64,000 nucleotides of DNA from Peptococcaceae bacterium CEB3 (GCA_001029295.1 LDXJ01000064.1:496001-560000), one strand, 5' to 3'. Numbered from the stretch's first letter, positions 8,558 to 16,410 are shown. Notes: a model not told the origin generated them from the letters alone. Translations and numbers: made by a program.

Positions 8558-8588
8558 CCTTTCATCCTTGCGCTGCAAGGATGAAAGG
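8558..8588 (+). terminator. Perfect 14-bp hairpin after the LysR gene
   Basis: CCTTTCATCCTTGC (8558-8571), a 3-base loop and its exact complement (8575-8588). The hairpin begins 4 bases after the LysR stop. There is no T-tract, so termination efficiency is uncertain. Confidence 0.55.
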
Positions 8589-8808
8589 CTTCAAAGTGTA
8601 TTACCCTCCTGGTCTGTACCGATTGGGCATTCCCCTGCTTCAGTTTGGCGTGGGATGCCGCTGGGCGGCCATGATCCGCACCGGTTTCAGGCATTGCACA
8701 GGCTGCGGTGAGTGCTTCCGGGACAACCGTAACCCTGCTCTGGCTGGCCACCAGGGCTGATTTCTTGCAAGAACAGGGCTTCGATCTGCATTTGATTGAA
8801 AGGTCATC

Positions 8809-8846
8809 TTGACACAGTGGTGTACTTTGAATATAATAGTACCATA
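8809..8846 (+). promoter_or_regulatory. Consensus sigma-A promoter with overlapping operator
   Basis: TTGACA (8809-8814) and TATAAT (8832-8837) are separated by exactly 17 bases, a perfect housekeeping promoter. TGGTGTACT in the spacer and AGTACCA just after the -10 form an inverted repeat, so a repressor probably sits on it. Downstream are only a 21-codon ORF (8913-8978, ribosome site GAAAGGAG) and a zinc-ribbon gene fragment, so the original regulated gene seems to be lost. Confidence 0.6.
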
Positions 8847-8949
8847 CAATCGTTCCGAACTTTGCGAACGTCCCACACGATGCAAACGAGCGGAGAGAAA
8901 GGAGAGAATATAATGGTACAAATATCATTTGCTGAACTCCGTGAACTGC

Positions 8950-9020
8950 ATGGAGCCGTGCGAAGCCTGGCTCATTGAGCACGAGCAATGCCCGGTCTGT
9001 GGGAATAAAGTCCACGCTTC
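8950..9020 (+). pseudogene. Fragment of a cysteine-rich KTR-type zinc-ribbon protein
   Basis: The frame from the ATG at 8950 reads MEPCEAWLIEHEQCPVCGNK, matching from memory the beginning of short cysteine-rich KTR proteins (WLICPVCGNKTR...). After CGNKVH the similarity stops and the frame runs into the 3' end of the oppositely oriented TetR gene. The expected second CPxC pair is missing, so this looks like a gene cut by a rearrangement at about 9015. Confidence 0.35.
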
Positions 9021-9028
9021 ATTTCCTT

Positions 9029-9646
9029 CTACTGTTCTGTTCTGTTCTGTTCGCGGCTTCTCAGCGCTTCCAGCCCCGCGAAAAGCACCTGCAAACCATA
9101 TAAGAATTGTTCGTCGAAATTGCTTGGGATGCTGAGGAACAGCCTATCTTCTGGACATAGCATTTGCTCGAGTTCGTGTATCTTGTCCGGCGTCGTATTC
9201 TTGAAACGGCACTCGTCGGCCACGAAAGAAAGGACATAATTGTTAAAAAGGTTTGAGACGGTTGTCAGGGTTTCTTGTTTGACCCCCATTTTTAAAAATG
9301 CCTTAGACATGGCCCGGATAATTTCCATCCTGCGCGGCGTGTTGGGAATCGAATTCTCTAAGACTGAGACAGAATCCCTGGTCGAGAGAAGCATGGCTCG
9401 ATACGCTTTATAGCTTGAAATCAAATAATCTTTAGGGTCATCTGATTCCGCCGGCATTTCATAGCGTAAACACAAGTATTCCGCAATCGCACCGTACAAA
9501 TCAAGTTTCCCGCTAAAATGCCAGTAGAGCGAAGCCGCTTTGATATTTAATTCCTTGGCAATCGTCCGCATGGATAACCCTTCAATTCCCTTACAGTTTA
9601 ATATTTTTACGGAAGCTTCCACAATCGTTTCCTTTGAAACCGCCAT
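9029..9646 (-). CDS. TetR/AcrR family regulator (TetR-type C-terminal domain)
   Basis: 205 aa. The N-terminal HTH (TIVEASVKILNCKGIEGLS, MRTIAKELNIKAASLYWHF, residues 8-45) uses the SLYWHF recognition helix typical of TetR-class drug and metabolite repressors. The helical core that follows is consistent with a TetR_C dimer domain. It is transcribed away from a methyltransferase gene; the 138-base gap contains a perfect long operator (9683-9731) covering a consensus promoter, so it most likely represses that methyltransferase and itself. The 3' end contains four repeats of the pentamer ttctg/cagaa (near 9033-9050, coding EQNRTEQ). Confidence 0.9.
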   Translation of the reverse strand: MAVSKETIVEASVKILNCKGIEGLSMRTIAKELNIKAASLYWHFSGKLDLYGAIAEYLCLRYEMPAESDDPKDYLISSYKAYRAMLLSTRDSVSVLENSIPNTPRRMEIIRAMSKAFLKMGVKQETLTTVSNLFNNYVLSFVADECRFKNTTPDKIHELEQMLCPEDRLFLSIPSNFDEQFLYGLQVLFAGLEALRSREQNRTEQ

Positions 9647-9676
9647 TTCATCACCCCGAAACTTTCCATAGAACTC

Positions 9677-9731
9677 TTGACACTAACACCGTTAGACGCT
9701 ATACTTAACAGCGTTAGACTAACGGTGTTAG
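9677..9731 (+). promoter_or_regulatory. Promoter and perfect TetR-type operator of the methyltransferase gene
   Basis: TTGACA (9677-9682), a 17-base spacer and TATACT (9700-9705) make a near-consensus promoter reading toward the methyltransferase. CTAACACCGTTAG (9683-9695) and CTAACGGTGTTAG (9719-9731) are exact reverse complements, each itself a half-palindrome (CTAAC/GTTAG). One copy lies between -35 and -10 and the other at about +10 to +22, ideal for repression by the divergent TetR protein. Confidence 0.8.
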
Positions 9732-9784
9732 CTATCTTATGTTATCTCGGAAAGGTTTCAAAGTCAATGCGGGAGGAAACGAAA

Positions 9785-10456
9785 ATGTCTTTCATGAAAA
9801 ACGGCCGTCGCAAAAAGGATCTCGCAATAGAGGGCTGGATGGCAAAGTGGTACGACAAGAACACTCGCAAGTCACGTCTCGCGGAGATGGGCGAGATGGC
9901 CGACCTCGTGAGCCGCACAGCGCCCGCAGGGGGTAAAATATTGGAAGTAGCTCCCGGCCCGGGTTACTTGTCGATTGAACTGGCTTCGCGCGGGTTTTCC
10001 GTTACGGGTGTGGAACTCAGCCCGGACTTTGTGGAAATCGAGAGACGAAACGCTGAGGGCAAGGGTGTGAGCGTCGACTTCAAACAAGGTAACGCCTCCT
10101 CGTTGCCGTTACCGGACGGCAGCTTTGACTTCGTTATTTGTTCTGCCGCCTTCAAGAATTTCAGCAAGCCACTGGAGGCTATGCGGGAAATGTATCGCGT
10201 CCTCAAGCCCGGTGGTATCGCGCTAATTATGGACATGAATCGCAATTGCACGCAAGAGGACATTGAGGAGGAAATGGAAAAGACCGGCATGAAAGGCTTT
10301 GACCGTTGGTTTGTCAAGCTGTCGTTTCAGACTGTTCTTCGCAACGGCGCCTATACGAGCGAAGAATTCGAGGCACTTATAGCAGACACGGACTTCGCCG
10401 GCCACGAAATCAAAAAGGGCGGCATTGGCTTTCAGGTATGGATGTATACGAGATAG
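9785..10456 (+). CDS. Class I SAM-dependent methyltransferase
   Basis: 223 aa from the ATG at 9785, preceded by GGGAGG (9769-9774); the longer frame upstream would start inside the promoter. The Rossmann methyltransferase motifs are present: motif I ILEVAPGPGYLSIELA (about residues 50-65), acidic strand VTGVELSPDFVEIER, motif SLPLPDGSFDFVICSAAF and YRVLKPGGIALIMD. This is a Methyltransf_11/UbiE-like small-molecule or lipid methyltransferase. The substrate is unknown. The divergent TetR repressor suggests that expression responds to a small molecule, so detoxification of an antimicrobial compound is possible but unproven. Confidence 0.85.
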   Translation: MSFMKNGRRKKDLAIEGWMAKWYDKNTRKSRLAEMGEMADLVSRTAPAGGKILEVAPGPGYLSIELASRGFSVTGVELSPDFVEIERRNAEGKGVSVDFKQGNASSLPLPDGSFDFVICSAAFKNFSKPLEAMREMYRVLKPGGIALIMDMNRNCTQEDIEEEMEKTGMKGFDRWFVKLSFQTVLRNGAYTSEEFEALIADTDFAGHEIKKGGIGFQVWMYTR

Positions 10457-10501
10457 TATGTATGAGAAATGGTCCGCTTTGCCCATGAATGAGTATCAAA
10501 T

Positions 10502-10636
10502 ATTAAACCAATTTCGGATCTACGCAATTACAACGAAGTTTTACGCGATGTCGCCGTCGGCGAGCCCGTTTTTTTAACTAAAAACGGAAGAGGACGGTAT
10601 GCGCTGGTTGAGGCTTTTAGCATTTTACCGCATTGA
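10502..10636 (+). pseudogene. YefM/Phd-type antitoxin remnant
   Basis: The frame reads IKPISDLRNYNEVLRDV then GEPVFLTKNGRGRYALVE, which is the DNA-binding half of a YefM/Phd antitoxin. No usable start codon is present in this frame (a stop precedes at 10490-10492; the nearby ATG at 10489 is out of frame). After YALVE it switches to a few unrelated codons and stops at 10636, so the toxin-binding C-terminal half is missing. Confidence 0.65.
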
Positions 10637-10721
10637 CAGCACAAATGTGTTTATCGACCGTATCTTGTACGGCAGACGCGATTATTTGCATATCTTGTTT
10701 CAAAGCATACAGGAGAAATAG
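10611..10721 (+). pseudogene. RelE/ParE-type toxin C-terminal remnant
   Basis: Overlapping the antitoxin scrap in another frame, the sequence reads LLAFYRIDSTNVFIDRILYG then RRDYLHILF and stops at 10721. This is the characteristic end of RelE/ParE toxins (YRV...VYVxRVLYGxRDY). The N-terminal two thirds are missing. A single internal deletion that removed the end of the antitoxin and most of the toxin explains both fragments. Confidence 0.65.
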
Positions 10722-10765
10722 TGACACTCCACAACGGTTGAAGCCGTGAAGGAGATAATACTGAG

Positions 10766-10789
10766 GCTCAGCAGAAGCTGAGCTTCTTC
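10766..10789 (+). terminator. Hairpin, possible terminator
   Basis: GCTCAGC, AGAA loop, GCTGAGC, then TTCTTC. It lies after the toxin-antitoxin remnants. Confidence 0.5.
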
Positions 10790-10791
10790 GC

Positions 10792-10819
10792 TTGCGTAAT
10801 TACCCGTATGGGGTATAAT
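10792..10819 (+). promoter_or_regulatory. Promoter with CsoR/CstR-like operator
   Basis: TTGCGT (10792-10797), 16 bases, TATAAT (10814-10819). The spacer holds TACCC-GTATG-GGGTA (10801-10815), an inverted repeat of the same form as copper- or persulfide-sensing CsoR-family sites. No csoR gene is in the window. Confidence 0.4.
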
Positions 10820-11057
10820 ATTGATCAGGTTGGTCAAAAAGGGTTGCGTCCCTGGGGGCACCCCCAAAATAACTGAGACTATCGGATGGGCATAGGATGG
10901 GCATACGATTGGTATAGGATTAGAATTAACACCGGCTTGGCGACAGGGACTACGATCCGTAAAGCTTTCAGATGAGAACCGAGATTCCAGCGAGAACTGA
11001 GACAGGGATGAGAACTTAAATCAGGATGAGGATGAAGATGAGGAGGAGGAAGGACAG

Positions 11058-11723
11058 GTGAACGTTTTGCGAAAGCCTGACAGACAACCCATTCGGCGGT
11101 TTTTGGTCTTCTCCGGCCTGGCCGTATTACTCGTGGTGACCGGGTGTGGGACCCAGGCTCCGAACCAGGCCCAGACGACGAAAAACTCTCCGGGCCAGAG
11201 CAATGCCTCGGCCCAACCGGCTCCGGGCAAGACGGCGGGGTCATCCGGCACAAACGGCAGCGCCGCACCCGCGGGTCAGACCCAGGCGGCGGTTGTGGGC
11301 TTGGGTATTGGGAACCTGGCCCCGGACTTTTCCGTTCCCATGAGCGACGGCAACACACTGAAGCTGTCAAGCTTACGCGGCAAACCGGTTTTGCTCAACT
11401 TCTGGGCCACCTGGTGCCCGCCTTGCCGGATGGAGATGCCGGACATACAGAAGATTTTTAAAGAAAACTATCCGGTTCAGATCGTGGGAGTCAACCTGAA
11501 AGAGGAACCGATGACGGTGGAGGGTTTCCTTTCGCGAAACGGTTACACCTATCCGGTAGGTTTTGATTTGAAAGGTAAGATCGCGTCCCTCTACAATGTC
11601 AGTGGCATCCCCACATCTTACGCCATTGATGCTAAGGGGATTATCCGGCATGTTCAAACAGGTCCCTTAACCTATGCCGAGTTAAGTCAATGGTTTAGAG
11701 AATTAACCCAGAGCGCTAAATAG
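11058..11723 (+). CDS. TlpA/ResA-like thioredoxin-fold lipoprotein
   Basis: 221 aa starting at GTG after GGAGGAGGAAGG. A lipoprotein signal with a lipobox ending VVTGC (Cys30) anchors it outside the membrane. An Ala/Gly/Gln/Ser-rich linker (about 31-85) is followed by an AhpC/TSA-Redoxin domain: LAPDFSVP, GKPVLLNFWATWCPPC (active site Cys120 and Cys123), GVNLKEE and VSGIPTSYAID with the cis-Pro. It probably reduces disulfides of secreted proteins or apocytochromes, as ResA does. The Lgt-like gene starts 10 bases after its stop, so the two form an operon. The upstream CsoR-like operator suggests metal or sulfur stress control. Confidence 0.85.
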   Translation: MNVLRKPDRQPIRRFLVFSGLAVLLVVTGCGTQAPNQAQTTKNSPGQSNASAQPAPGKTAGSSGTNGSAAPAGQTQAAVVGLGIGNLAPDFSVPMSDGNTLKLSSLRGKPVLLNFWATWCPPCRMEMPDIQKIFKENYPVQIVGVNLKEEPMTVEGFLSRNGYTYPVGFDLKGKIASLYNVSGIPTSYAIDAKGIIRHVQTGPLTYAELSQWFRELTQSAK

Positions 11724-11733
11724 GAGCCGGGAT

Positions 11734-12477
11734 ATGAATCCAATCTTATTTCATTACGGCGGCTTTGCCATTCACTACAGCGAAGTCATCTTTGCGGGTT
11801 CCTTTTTCCTAAGCTATTTTCTGAGCTTCAGGCGGGCTCGCGCTTTGGGCTTTGCAGACCCGGAATGGGAACGGGCACTCCTTTACTATGCCGCGGCGGG
11901 CTTGCTGGGGAGCCGGGTGGGATACATTCTAGCTCATGTCAGAATGTTTGAAGGGCGCTGGGCCGAGGCTCTGACGCCCTGGCCCGGAGCTTTCACCTTG
12001 TGGGGAGCCTTGCTCGGTTTTTTGGCGGCTGCGCAAATCCTCCGGCATATTCAGCGATACGACTCCGGTCGGAGTTTGGACGTCCTCGCTCCTGTTTTTT
12101 CCTTGTTCTTGGGACTTGCCGAGTGGGGGCTCTTTACGGAAGGGGAGGGCTGGGGCCGAGCGGCCAAAGGATTATTGGCTTTGCAGGAGGGTGGGGTGGC
12201 CCGTTATCCGCTTTGGCTGGGATATTCCCTCTGGTTTTTGCTGACGGCCGGAGTGCTGGCTTTGCGTCCCCCCAAGCGCGAAGGGACAAGTTTTGCTTAC
12301 CTGAGTGCAAGCTTAGGCTTGGCGACCCTTGCCTTTAGCCCATTCACGCTTCTCTACGGAAATACAGCCGGCCGGTACGTCTGGGGCAGCCTGGCCGTCT
12401 GCGCGGGTCTGGGCTATGTCCTTTTTCAGGCGAAAAGGCCCACGGCCGCGGAGAGGGAAAGGAAGGAGCCCTCTTAG
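11734..12477 (+). CDS. Lgt-family membrane protein (prolipoprotein diacylglyceryl transferase paralogue)
   Basis: 247 aa, about seven membrane segments. The start MNPILFHYGGFAIHYSEVIF resembles Lgt, as does RVGYILAHVRMF. The mid-protein GAFTLWGALLGFLAA corresponds to the Lgt signature GGLVFYGGLIGG, but with altered glycines, and the conserved Arg/Asn/Glu block (R-x2-N-F-x-N-x-E) is not recognisable; GLAEWGLFTEGEGWGR occupies that area. It is therefore probably not the housekeeping transferase. Such paralogues are often paired with a thioredoxin-like protein, as here, and may act in membrane redox or protein maturation. The last helix is followed by a basic-acidic tail. Confidence 0.65.
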   Translation: MNPILFHYGGFAIHYSEVIFAGSFFLSYFLSFRRARALGFADPEWERALLYYAAAGLLGSRVGYILAHVRMFEGRWAEALTPWPGAFTLWGALLGFLAAAQILRHIQRYDSGRSLDVLAPVFSLFLGLAEWGLFTEGEGWGRAAKGLLALQEGGVARYPLWLGYSLWFLLTAGVLALRPPKREGTSFAYLSASLGLATLAFSPFTLLYGNTAGRYVWGSLAVCAGLGYVLFQAKRPTAAERERKEPS

Positions 12478-12509
12478 AACCTGTGCCCTACCAAAAACCT
12501 GTGCTCTAC
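12478..12509. repeat. 14-bp direct repeat after the Lgt-like gene
   Basis: AACCTGTGCCCTAC (12478-12491) is repeated with one mismatch at 12496-12509. Confidence 0.6.
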
Positions 12510-12559
12510 AAAGTGGAATCCAACCAATCCTACTCTTATAGTTCCCTTCTCCATGCCGA

Positions 12560-14092
12560 TTAAAGAGTATCGTTATCAGTCGTTTTCCGGGATTTTCTTT
12601 GGTGTAAAAATAAAGCGGAAATAATACCTAGCAATCCTAACATCGTGGAGATACCAAATGCATCCTGAAAAGCTGTTACAGAGGCTTGCTGTTGAAACAA
12701 GCTCACAACTTCATTTACACTCAATTGTCTTGATTGTGCCCATGTGTACCCGATGGATTGGAAATGAGCAGTCAGTTGTTGCAAAATAAGTGTGGTATCC
12801 GACCATGGGGTAGCCTTGTCCAGAAGGTTTTGCAGATAAACCGGGGTATACTGCTGAATTACACTGGTCAAAACAGAAACACCCAAGGCGCTGCCAAGTT
12901 GCCTTGCTAAGTTTAGAAAAGCAGAACCTTGGTTTACTAAGGGTTCGGGGAGAGAACCGTACGCTAAAGTTATTGACGGCATAATGCCTAGTCCCAGACC
13001 GCAGCCGATAATAAATAAATCCCTTTCGACCACATGAAGCTCTGTAAGAACCTGTATGTGGATTAAGGGATAAGACCCTAGCGACATAAGCAAAATCCCG
13101 ATGACTGTAAGTACAGATGCGCCGACTCGTGGGAGCACTACAGCGCTTACAGGAATGAATATTACGGCTCCAATAAACTCAGGTATCAATAGCATACCCG
13201 TTTCCACCGGTCCCAATGCTCTCAATTCTTGCATGAACAGAGGAATCAAAAACAAACTGCCGAACAAGGCTATCATGAAAAAAAACGTCGTAAAAATTGA
13301 GGCCACATAGATCCTGTTCCGGAAAATGTTTAAATTGAGGAGCGGCTCCGGATTTTGAGTCTCAACAATAAGAAACAGGGATAAAGAAATTCCCGCGACC
13401 AAGAGTAAAGAAACGATCTTAAAAGAACTCCATCCATCTGTGGGTCCGTTGGTAATGGCTAAGAATAAGGTGGCAAATCCTGTTCCGGAAAGAATAAATC
13501 CCCATAGGTCTAATTTTTTCTTAACGGTTGGGAATTCATTCAATAATATGTAGGAAAAGTATATTGCTAGTAATCCCAGCGGTAAATTGAGCCAGAATAT
13601 TCCCCGCCAATTTTGGTATTCAACCAGGTATCCCCCGACGGTTGGCCCTATGCTCGGTGCTAATAACAGAGGGATGCCCATCATTCCCATGGCCAAGGGC
13701 AGTTCTTTCTTGTCAAAGGTATTCTTGACAATTGATAAGGCTAACGGCATAATCATACCGCCGCCAATTGCCTGCAAAATTCGAAAAGAAATTAATGATT
13801 CAATGCTCCAGGCCAGCGCACTTGAAATGGAGCCGATTGTAAAAACCACAAGACTGATTAAATAAAGCTTTTTCATGCCATGAGTGTCTGCCCAATATGC
13901 TGTAATCGGTTCAAATAGCCCAATTGTGACCATATATGCCGTAACGATATATTGAGCGGAGTGAATATTTGCACCGAAGTCCATCATGATTTTGGGAATC
14001 GCGACATTAACAACCGTCATGTCTAACAGGTCCATGGATAGGCCCAAAGTAACAGCTATTAGAATCAGCCATTTCTGATATTTTACTAACAT
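12560..14092 (-). CDS. DHA2 family (EmrB/QacA) MFS drug exporter
   Basis: 510 aa with 14 predicted membrane helices, the DHA2 hallmark. Motif C-type and family signatures are visible: MDLLDMTVVNVAIPKI in TM1 (D-x3-vNvAlP), the loop motif A-like WADTHGMKKLYLI, FRILQAIGGGMIMP, and NWRGIFWLNLPLGLL. It exports hydrophobic cations or antimicrobials by proton exchange. AAGGAG lies 7 bases upstream of the ATG. It is a single gene, convergent with the Lgt-like gene; GC is lower than its right-hand neighbours, suggesting acquisition. Confidence 0.9.
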   Translation of the reverse strand: MLVKYQKWLILIAVTLGLSMDLLDMTVVNVAIPKIMMDFGANIHSAQYIVTAYMVTIGLFEPITAYWADTHGMKKLYLISLVVFTIGSISSALAWSIESLISFRILQAIGGGMIMPLALSIVKNTFDKKELPLAMGMMGIPLLLAPSIGPTVGGYLVEYQNWRGIFWLNLPLGLLAIYFSYILLNEFPTVKKKLDLWGFILSGTGFATLFLAITNGPTDGWSSFKIVSLLLVAGISLSLFLIVETQNPEPLLNLNIFRNRIYVASIFTTFFFMIALFGSLFLIPLFMQELRALGPVETGMLLIPEFIGAVIFIPVSAVVLPRVGASVLTVIGILLMSLGSYPLIHIQVLTELHVVERDLFIIGCGLGLGIMPSITLAYGSLPEPLVNQGSAFLNLARQLGSALGVSVLTSVIQQYTPVYLQNLLDKATPWSDTTLILQQLTAHFQSIGYTWAQSRQLSVNEVVSLFQQQASVTAFQDAFGISTMLGLLGIISALFLHQRKSRKTTDNDTL

Positions 14093-14194
14093 CGACTTTT
14101 CTCCTTGATAAAAAAATGAAATGTCCTATTAGCTCTGTGCTTGAGTTAAACCGCGATCGGTTGCAGAAATAGCATCATTACTCCGGACTGTTTC

Positions 14195-14701
14195 TCAACC
14201 GACATGGGGAAAAATCTCGTTATCCCATAAGCGGATTTCCGAACGGCCCCTGAGTTTAAGCCAGAGTTCCCCCACGGTGGCGACTTTGTCCGTGATGCAG
14301 ACCAAGAATGCCTCCAGGCTACGGGGCCAGCGGGGAGTTAACGGCCACATGTGGCTGAGAATAATGTCTTGTTCTTTCGTGGAAAGACAAAAACAGCGAT
14401 CAGCGTTTTGATACGCGGTGCGGGGATGACGAAGGCCATGCCAATGCTTGCCGTCAGGGCGTGGCAAATGCCAGTCATAGAGGAAAAAATCGTGGAGCAG
14501 TGCCCCCCGTGTAGCACTTCGGCTATCCAAAGAGGGCAGGACTTGCCTCAACCGTACTGAGCAAGTATAAGTCAACCAAGCTACATGAAGTGAGTGATCA
14601 TATACAGTAAACGGTTTATGATGGGGGAATGCGGTTAATTGCTTAAATTCCGGATGATCGAGAATATCTTGCACCAGTTCCTGAAAAGCCAAAGGACTCA
14701 C
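14195..14701 (-). CDS. HD-domain protein
   Basis: 168 aa. Metal-binding HD-superfamily residues are visible: VYDHSLHVA (residues ~33-41), the HD doublet in GALLHDFFLYDW (about 70), then GLRHPRTAYQNA and ILSHMWPLTP. This arrangement is typical of small HD phosphohydrolases that act on nucleotides or phosphoesters. It lies immediately after the CmpB-like membrane protein gene on the same strand, and the two are commonly paired in Firmicutes, so they may work together. The substrate is unknown. Confidence 0.75.
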   Translation of the reverse strand: MSPLAFQELVQDILDHPEFKQLTAFPHHKPFTVYDHSLHVAWLTYTCSVRLRQVLPSLDSRSATRGALLHDFFLYDWHLPRPDGKHWHGLRHPRTAYQNADRCFCLSTKEQDIILSHMWPLTPRWPRSLEAFLVCITDKVATVGELWLKLRGRSEIRLWDNEIFPHVG

Positions 14702-14782
14702 CTCAAACCTCCTGTATTGTCAAATATTGCTTGCTAAATTTCCCTTTTTTGATTGCTAGCCTTGTCGCTTAACGATATTGAA

Positions 14783-15481
14783 TCATGAATCATGTTTGGC
14801 TTGGATTAGGGAGATTATTTCGCTTACCGCATCTCGCAGCTTGGGATAACTGGAAAGTAAGCGGCGAAATGGACGAAGTATTAGTACCAAGCGCTCGTAA
14901 CTCCGATGTCCGTGATTCCGTTCGAAGGCAATTATGATTAGAGCTAAGCGGCGCAGGAGGAGGCTCGATTGGATCACATCCCATATAAGGTAAACGATGA
15001 AAATCAGCGATAGAACGAATCTTAGGGTAGACGGCATCCCCAGTAACGAAAAAGAAAATCGTGGTTGGATAACGCTGCTAAGGAAGATGCCTAGGGCTCC
15101 CCAGAGTAGAGAATAGGGAAGTGCGACCCGTCCCTGAAAGTTCAGCGGAGTGTTTTGGTAATCCCAAAGCCGCAAGTGGAAGAGATGCTCCAGACACAGT
15201 CCAGAAATATATTCTAAAGTTGTGCTCAAAACGACGAAGTAGAGGAATCGCCCTTCCCAGCCAAGAGCGGAGACCCACGGGCTAGTGAGCGTTGCTAAAA
15301 GTCCAAAGGAACCATAGAGGGGCAAAAAGGGACCCTTAAGAAAACCGGGATTAACGAGACGCTTTTCACTGAGGGAACGGTATAAGGTTTCCAATATCCA
15401 GCCAGCAAAAGCATAAGAAGCAAAGGTAAGAATTGCATATGAAAAGCCGTCAGGTCCAAGTAAAAGCAAACTGCTGGGCAT
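14783..15481 (-). CDS. Putative ABC-transporter type IV / CmpB-like membrane protein (PF06541-like)
   Basis: 232 aa with five or six membrane helices. The family signature is at the start: YAFAGWILETLYRSLSEKRL, then NPGFLKGPFLPLYGSFG (residues ~22-60), followed by EYISGLCLEHLFHLRLWDY. Despite the family name no ATPase gene is present. It has been seen next to HD-domain genes, as here (14195-14701). Its function is not established. It is divergent from the regulator gene at 15733. Confidence 0.75.
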   Translation of the reverse strand: MPSSLLLLGPDGFSYAILTFASYAFAGWILETLYRSLSEKRLVNPGFLKGPFLPLYGSFGLLATLTSPWVSALGWEGRFLYFVVLSTTLEYISGLCLEHLFHLRLWDYQNTPLNFQGRVALPYSLLWGALGIFLSSVIQPRFSFSLLGMPSTLRFVLSLIFIVYLIWDVIQSSLLLRRLALIIIAFERNHGHRSYERLVLILRPFRRLLSSYPKLRDAVSEIISLIQAKHDS

Positions 15482-15732
15482 TGCTAACTCCTTGAAGAGA
15501 ATGTACTTAGCAGGGGACGAAACCCAAAAGACCCAAGAAAGGCTCGAAAATAAGTCCCCATTGATAAGGGGTATACTTGCATTTTACGCAAGCTGGGCTT
15601 AGAATAGACCCAAAAGACCAAAAGCACCCAAAAGGCACAAAAGATAATATAACTGTAGTATTTTTTTCTGTGACTGTCAAGACGAACTTCATGAGTCGAG
15701 TAAACCGATGCGACAGAGGAGAAAGAAGCAGG

Positions 15733-16410
15733 ATGAGCTTAACTGAGAGACGAAAACAGTTTTTGCAGCAAATTATTAATCTCTATGAAAGAACGGGCTT
15801 GCCCGTGCATTATATAACTTTGGCCAATCAGATCGGAGTGAGTAAGTGGACAGCTTATGATATGTTAAAAGAGTTGGAGAAGAATGGTTTGCTGAAACGG
15901 GACTATACCATAAGCCCCCATGAACCGGGGCGGTCGATGATCGTTTTCGCCCCAACGCCTGCAGCCGAGGAACTTTTTGGCAAGACGAGGACTTCAATGT
16001 GCAGTGCAAGTGAACTGAAAGTGATGAAGAATTCCGTGCTGGGTTTGCTGAATGAGGTACGGACGTTTCGTCTTCAGCAAGCGGTCGATCTGTTTTTGGA
16101 GAAAATATCACACGTAAATATACAGGCCGAATTTTGTCTCTATATCCTCGGACTTTTGCTTCTGTATCTTAATGCACTGGGGAAAAAGCGCAAACAGATG
16201 ATTGAGCACTTGATCAATGTTTCGAATCGCCCGGAAATACAGATGACCATGTTCGTCGGCACGGTGATGGGAACGGCTGTACAGACCGTGGGAGATGAAC
16301 TTGGACCTGAAATCACGAAACTCATCGCTTTGTTTTTTAGCTATCTTGAAAAATTAAGTCCTGACGAGCTACAAACGCTGACTGATTTTATCCGGGAAGC
16401 CGTGGTCTAA
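15733..16410 (+). CDS. Winged-helix regulatory protein
   Basis: 225 aa from the ATG at 15733 (MSLTERRKQ); GAGGAG at 15716-15721 is the nearest ribosome site and the longer upstream frame has none. The N-terminus is a winged helix: RRKQFLQQIINLYERTGLPV, then ITLANQIGVSKWTAYDMLKELEKNGLLKRDY (residues ~3-55), similar to the LexA/MarR HTH fold. The C-terminal two thirds are helical and hydrophobic (LYILGLLLLYLNALG; MTMFVGTVMGTAVQTVG), possibly a ligand pocket or membrane-associated. The family is not recognised beyond the HTH. It is divergent from the CmpB-like gene and precedes plsY by about 100 bases. Confidence 0.65.
   Translation: MSLTERRKQFLQQIINLYERTGLPVHYITLANQIGVSKWTAYDMLKELEKNGLLKRDYTISPHEPGRSMIVFAPTPAAEELFGKTRTSMCSASELKVMKNSVLGLLNEVRTFRLQQAVDLFLEKISHVNIQAEFCLYILGLLLLYLNALGKKRKQMIEHLINVSNRPEIQMTMFVGTVMGTAVQTVGDELGPEITKLIALFFSYLEKLSPDELQTLTDFIREAVV

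Larger units (their letters stand above)
8554..8949. other. Non-coding region with hairpin, gene scraps and a strong promoter
   Basis: No intact gene. After the hairpin at 8558-8588, one plus frame near 8720-8815 reads TLLWLATRADFLQEQGFDL, reminiscent of the N-terminal lobe of an NMT1/SsuA-type substrate-binding protein. Without a start or continuation it is at best a fragment. A consensus promoter with operator follows at 8809-8846. Confidence 0.4.
10722..11057. other. Regulatory gap upstream of the thioredoxin-like lipoprotein gene
   Basis: No gene. It holds a hairpin (10766-10789), a promoter with a CsoR-like inverted repeat (10792-10819), an 11-bp exact tandem repeat GGATGGGCATA (10884-10905) and a long purine-rich leader ending in the ribosome site GGAGGAGGAAGG just before the GTG at 11058. 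Confidence 0.5.

Noticed and set aside
8548-9015. 155-aa minus-strand ORF
   Set aside because: No domain, no ribosome site, and it covers the promoter-operator at 8809-8846 and the hairpin at 8558-8588.
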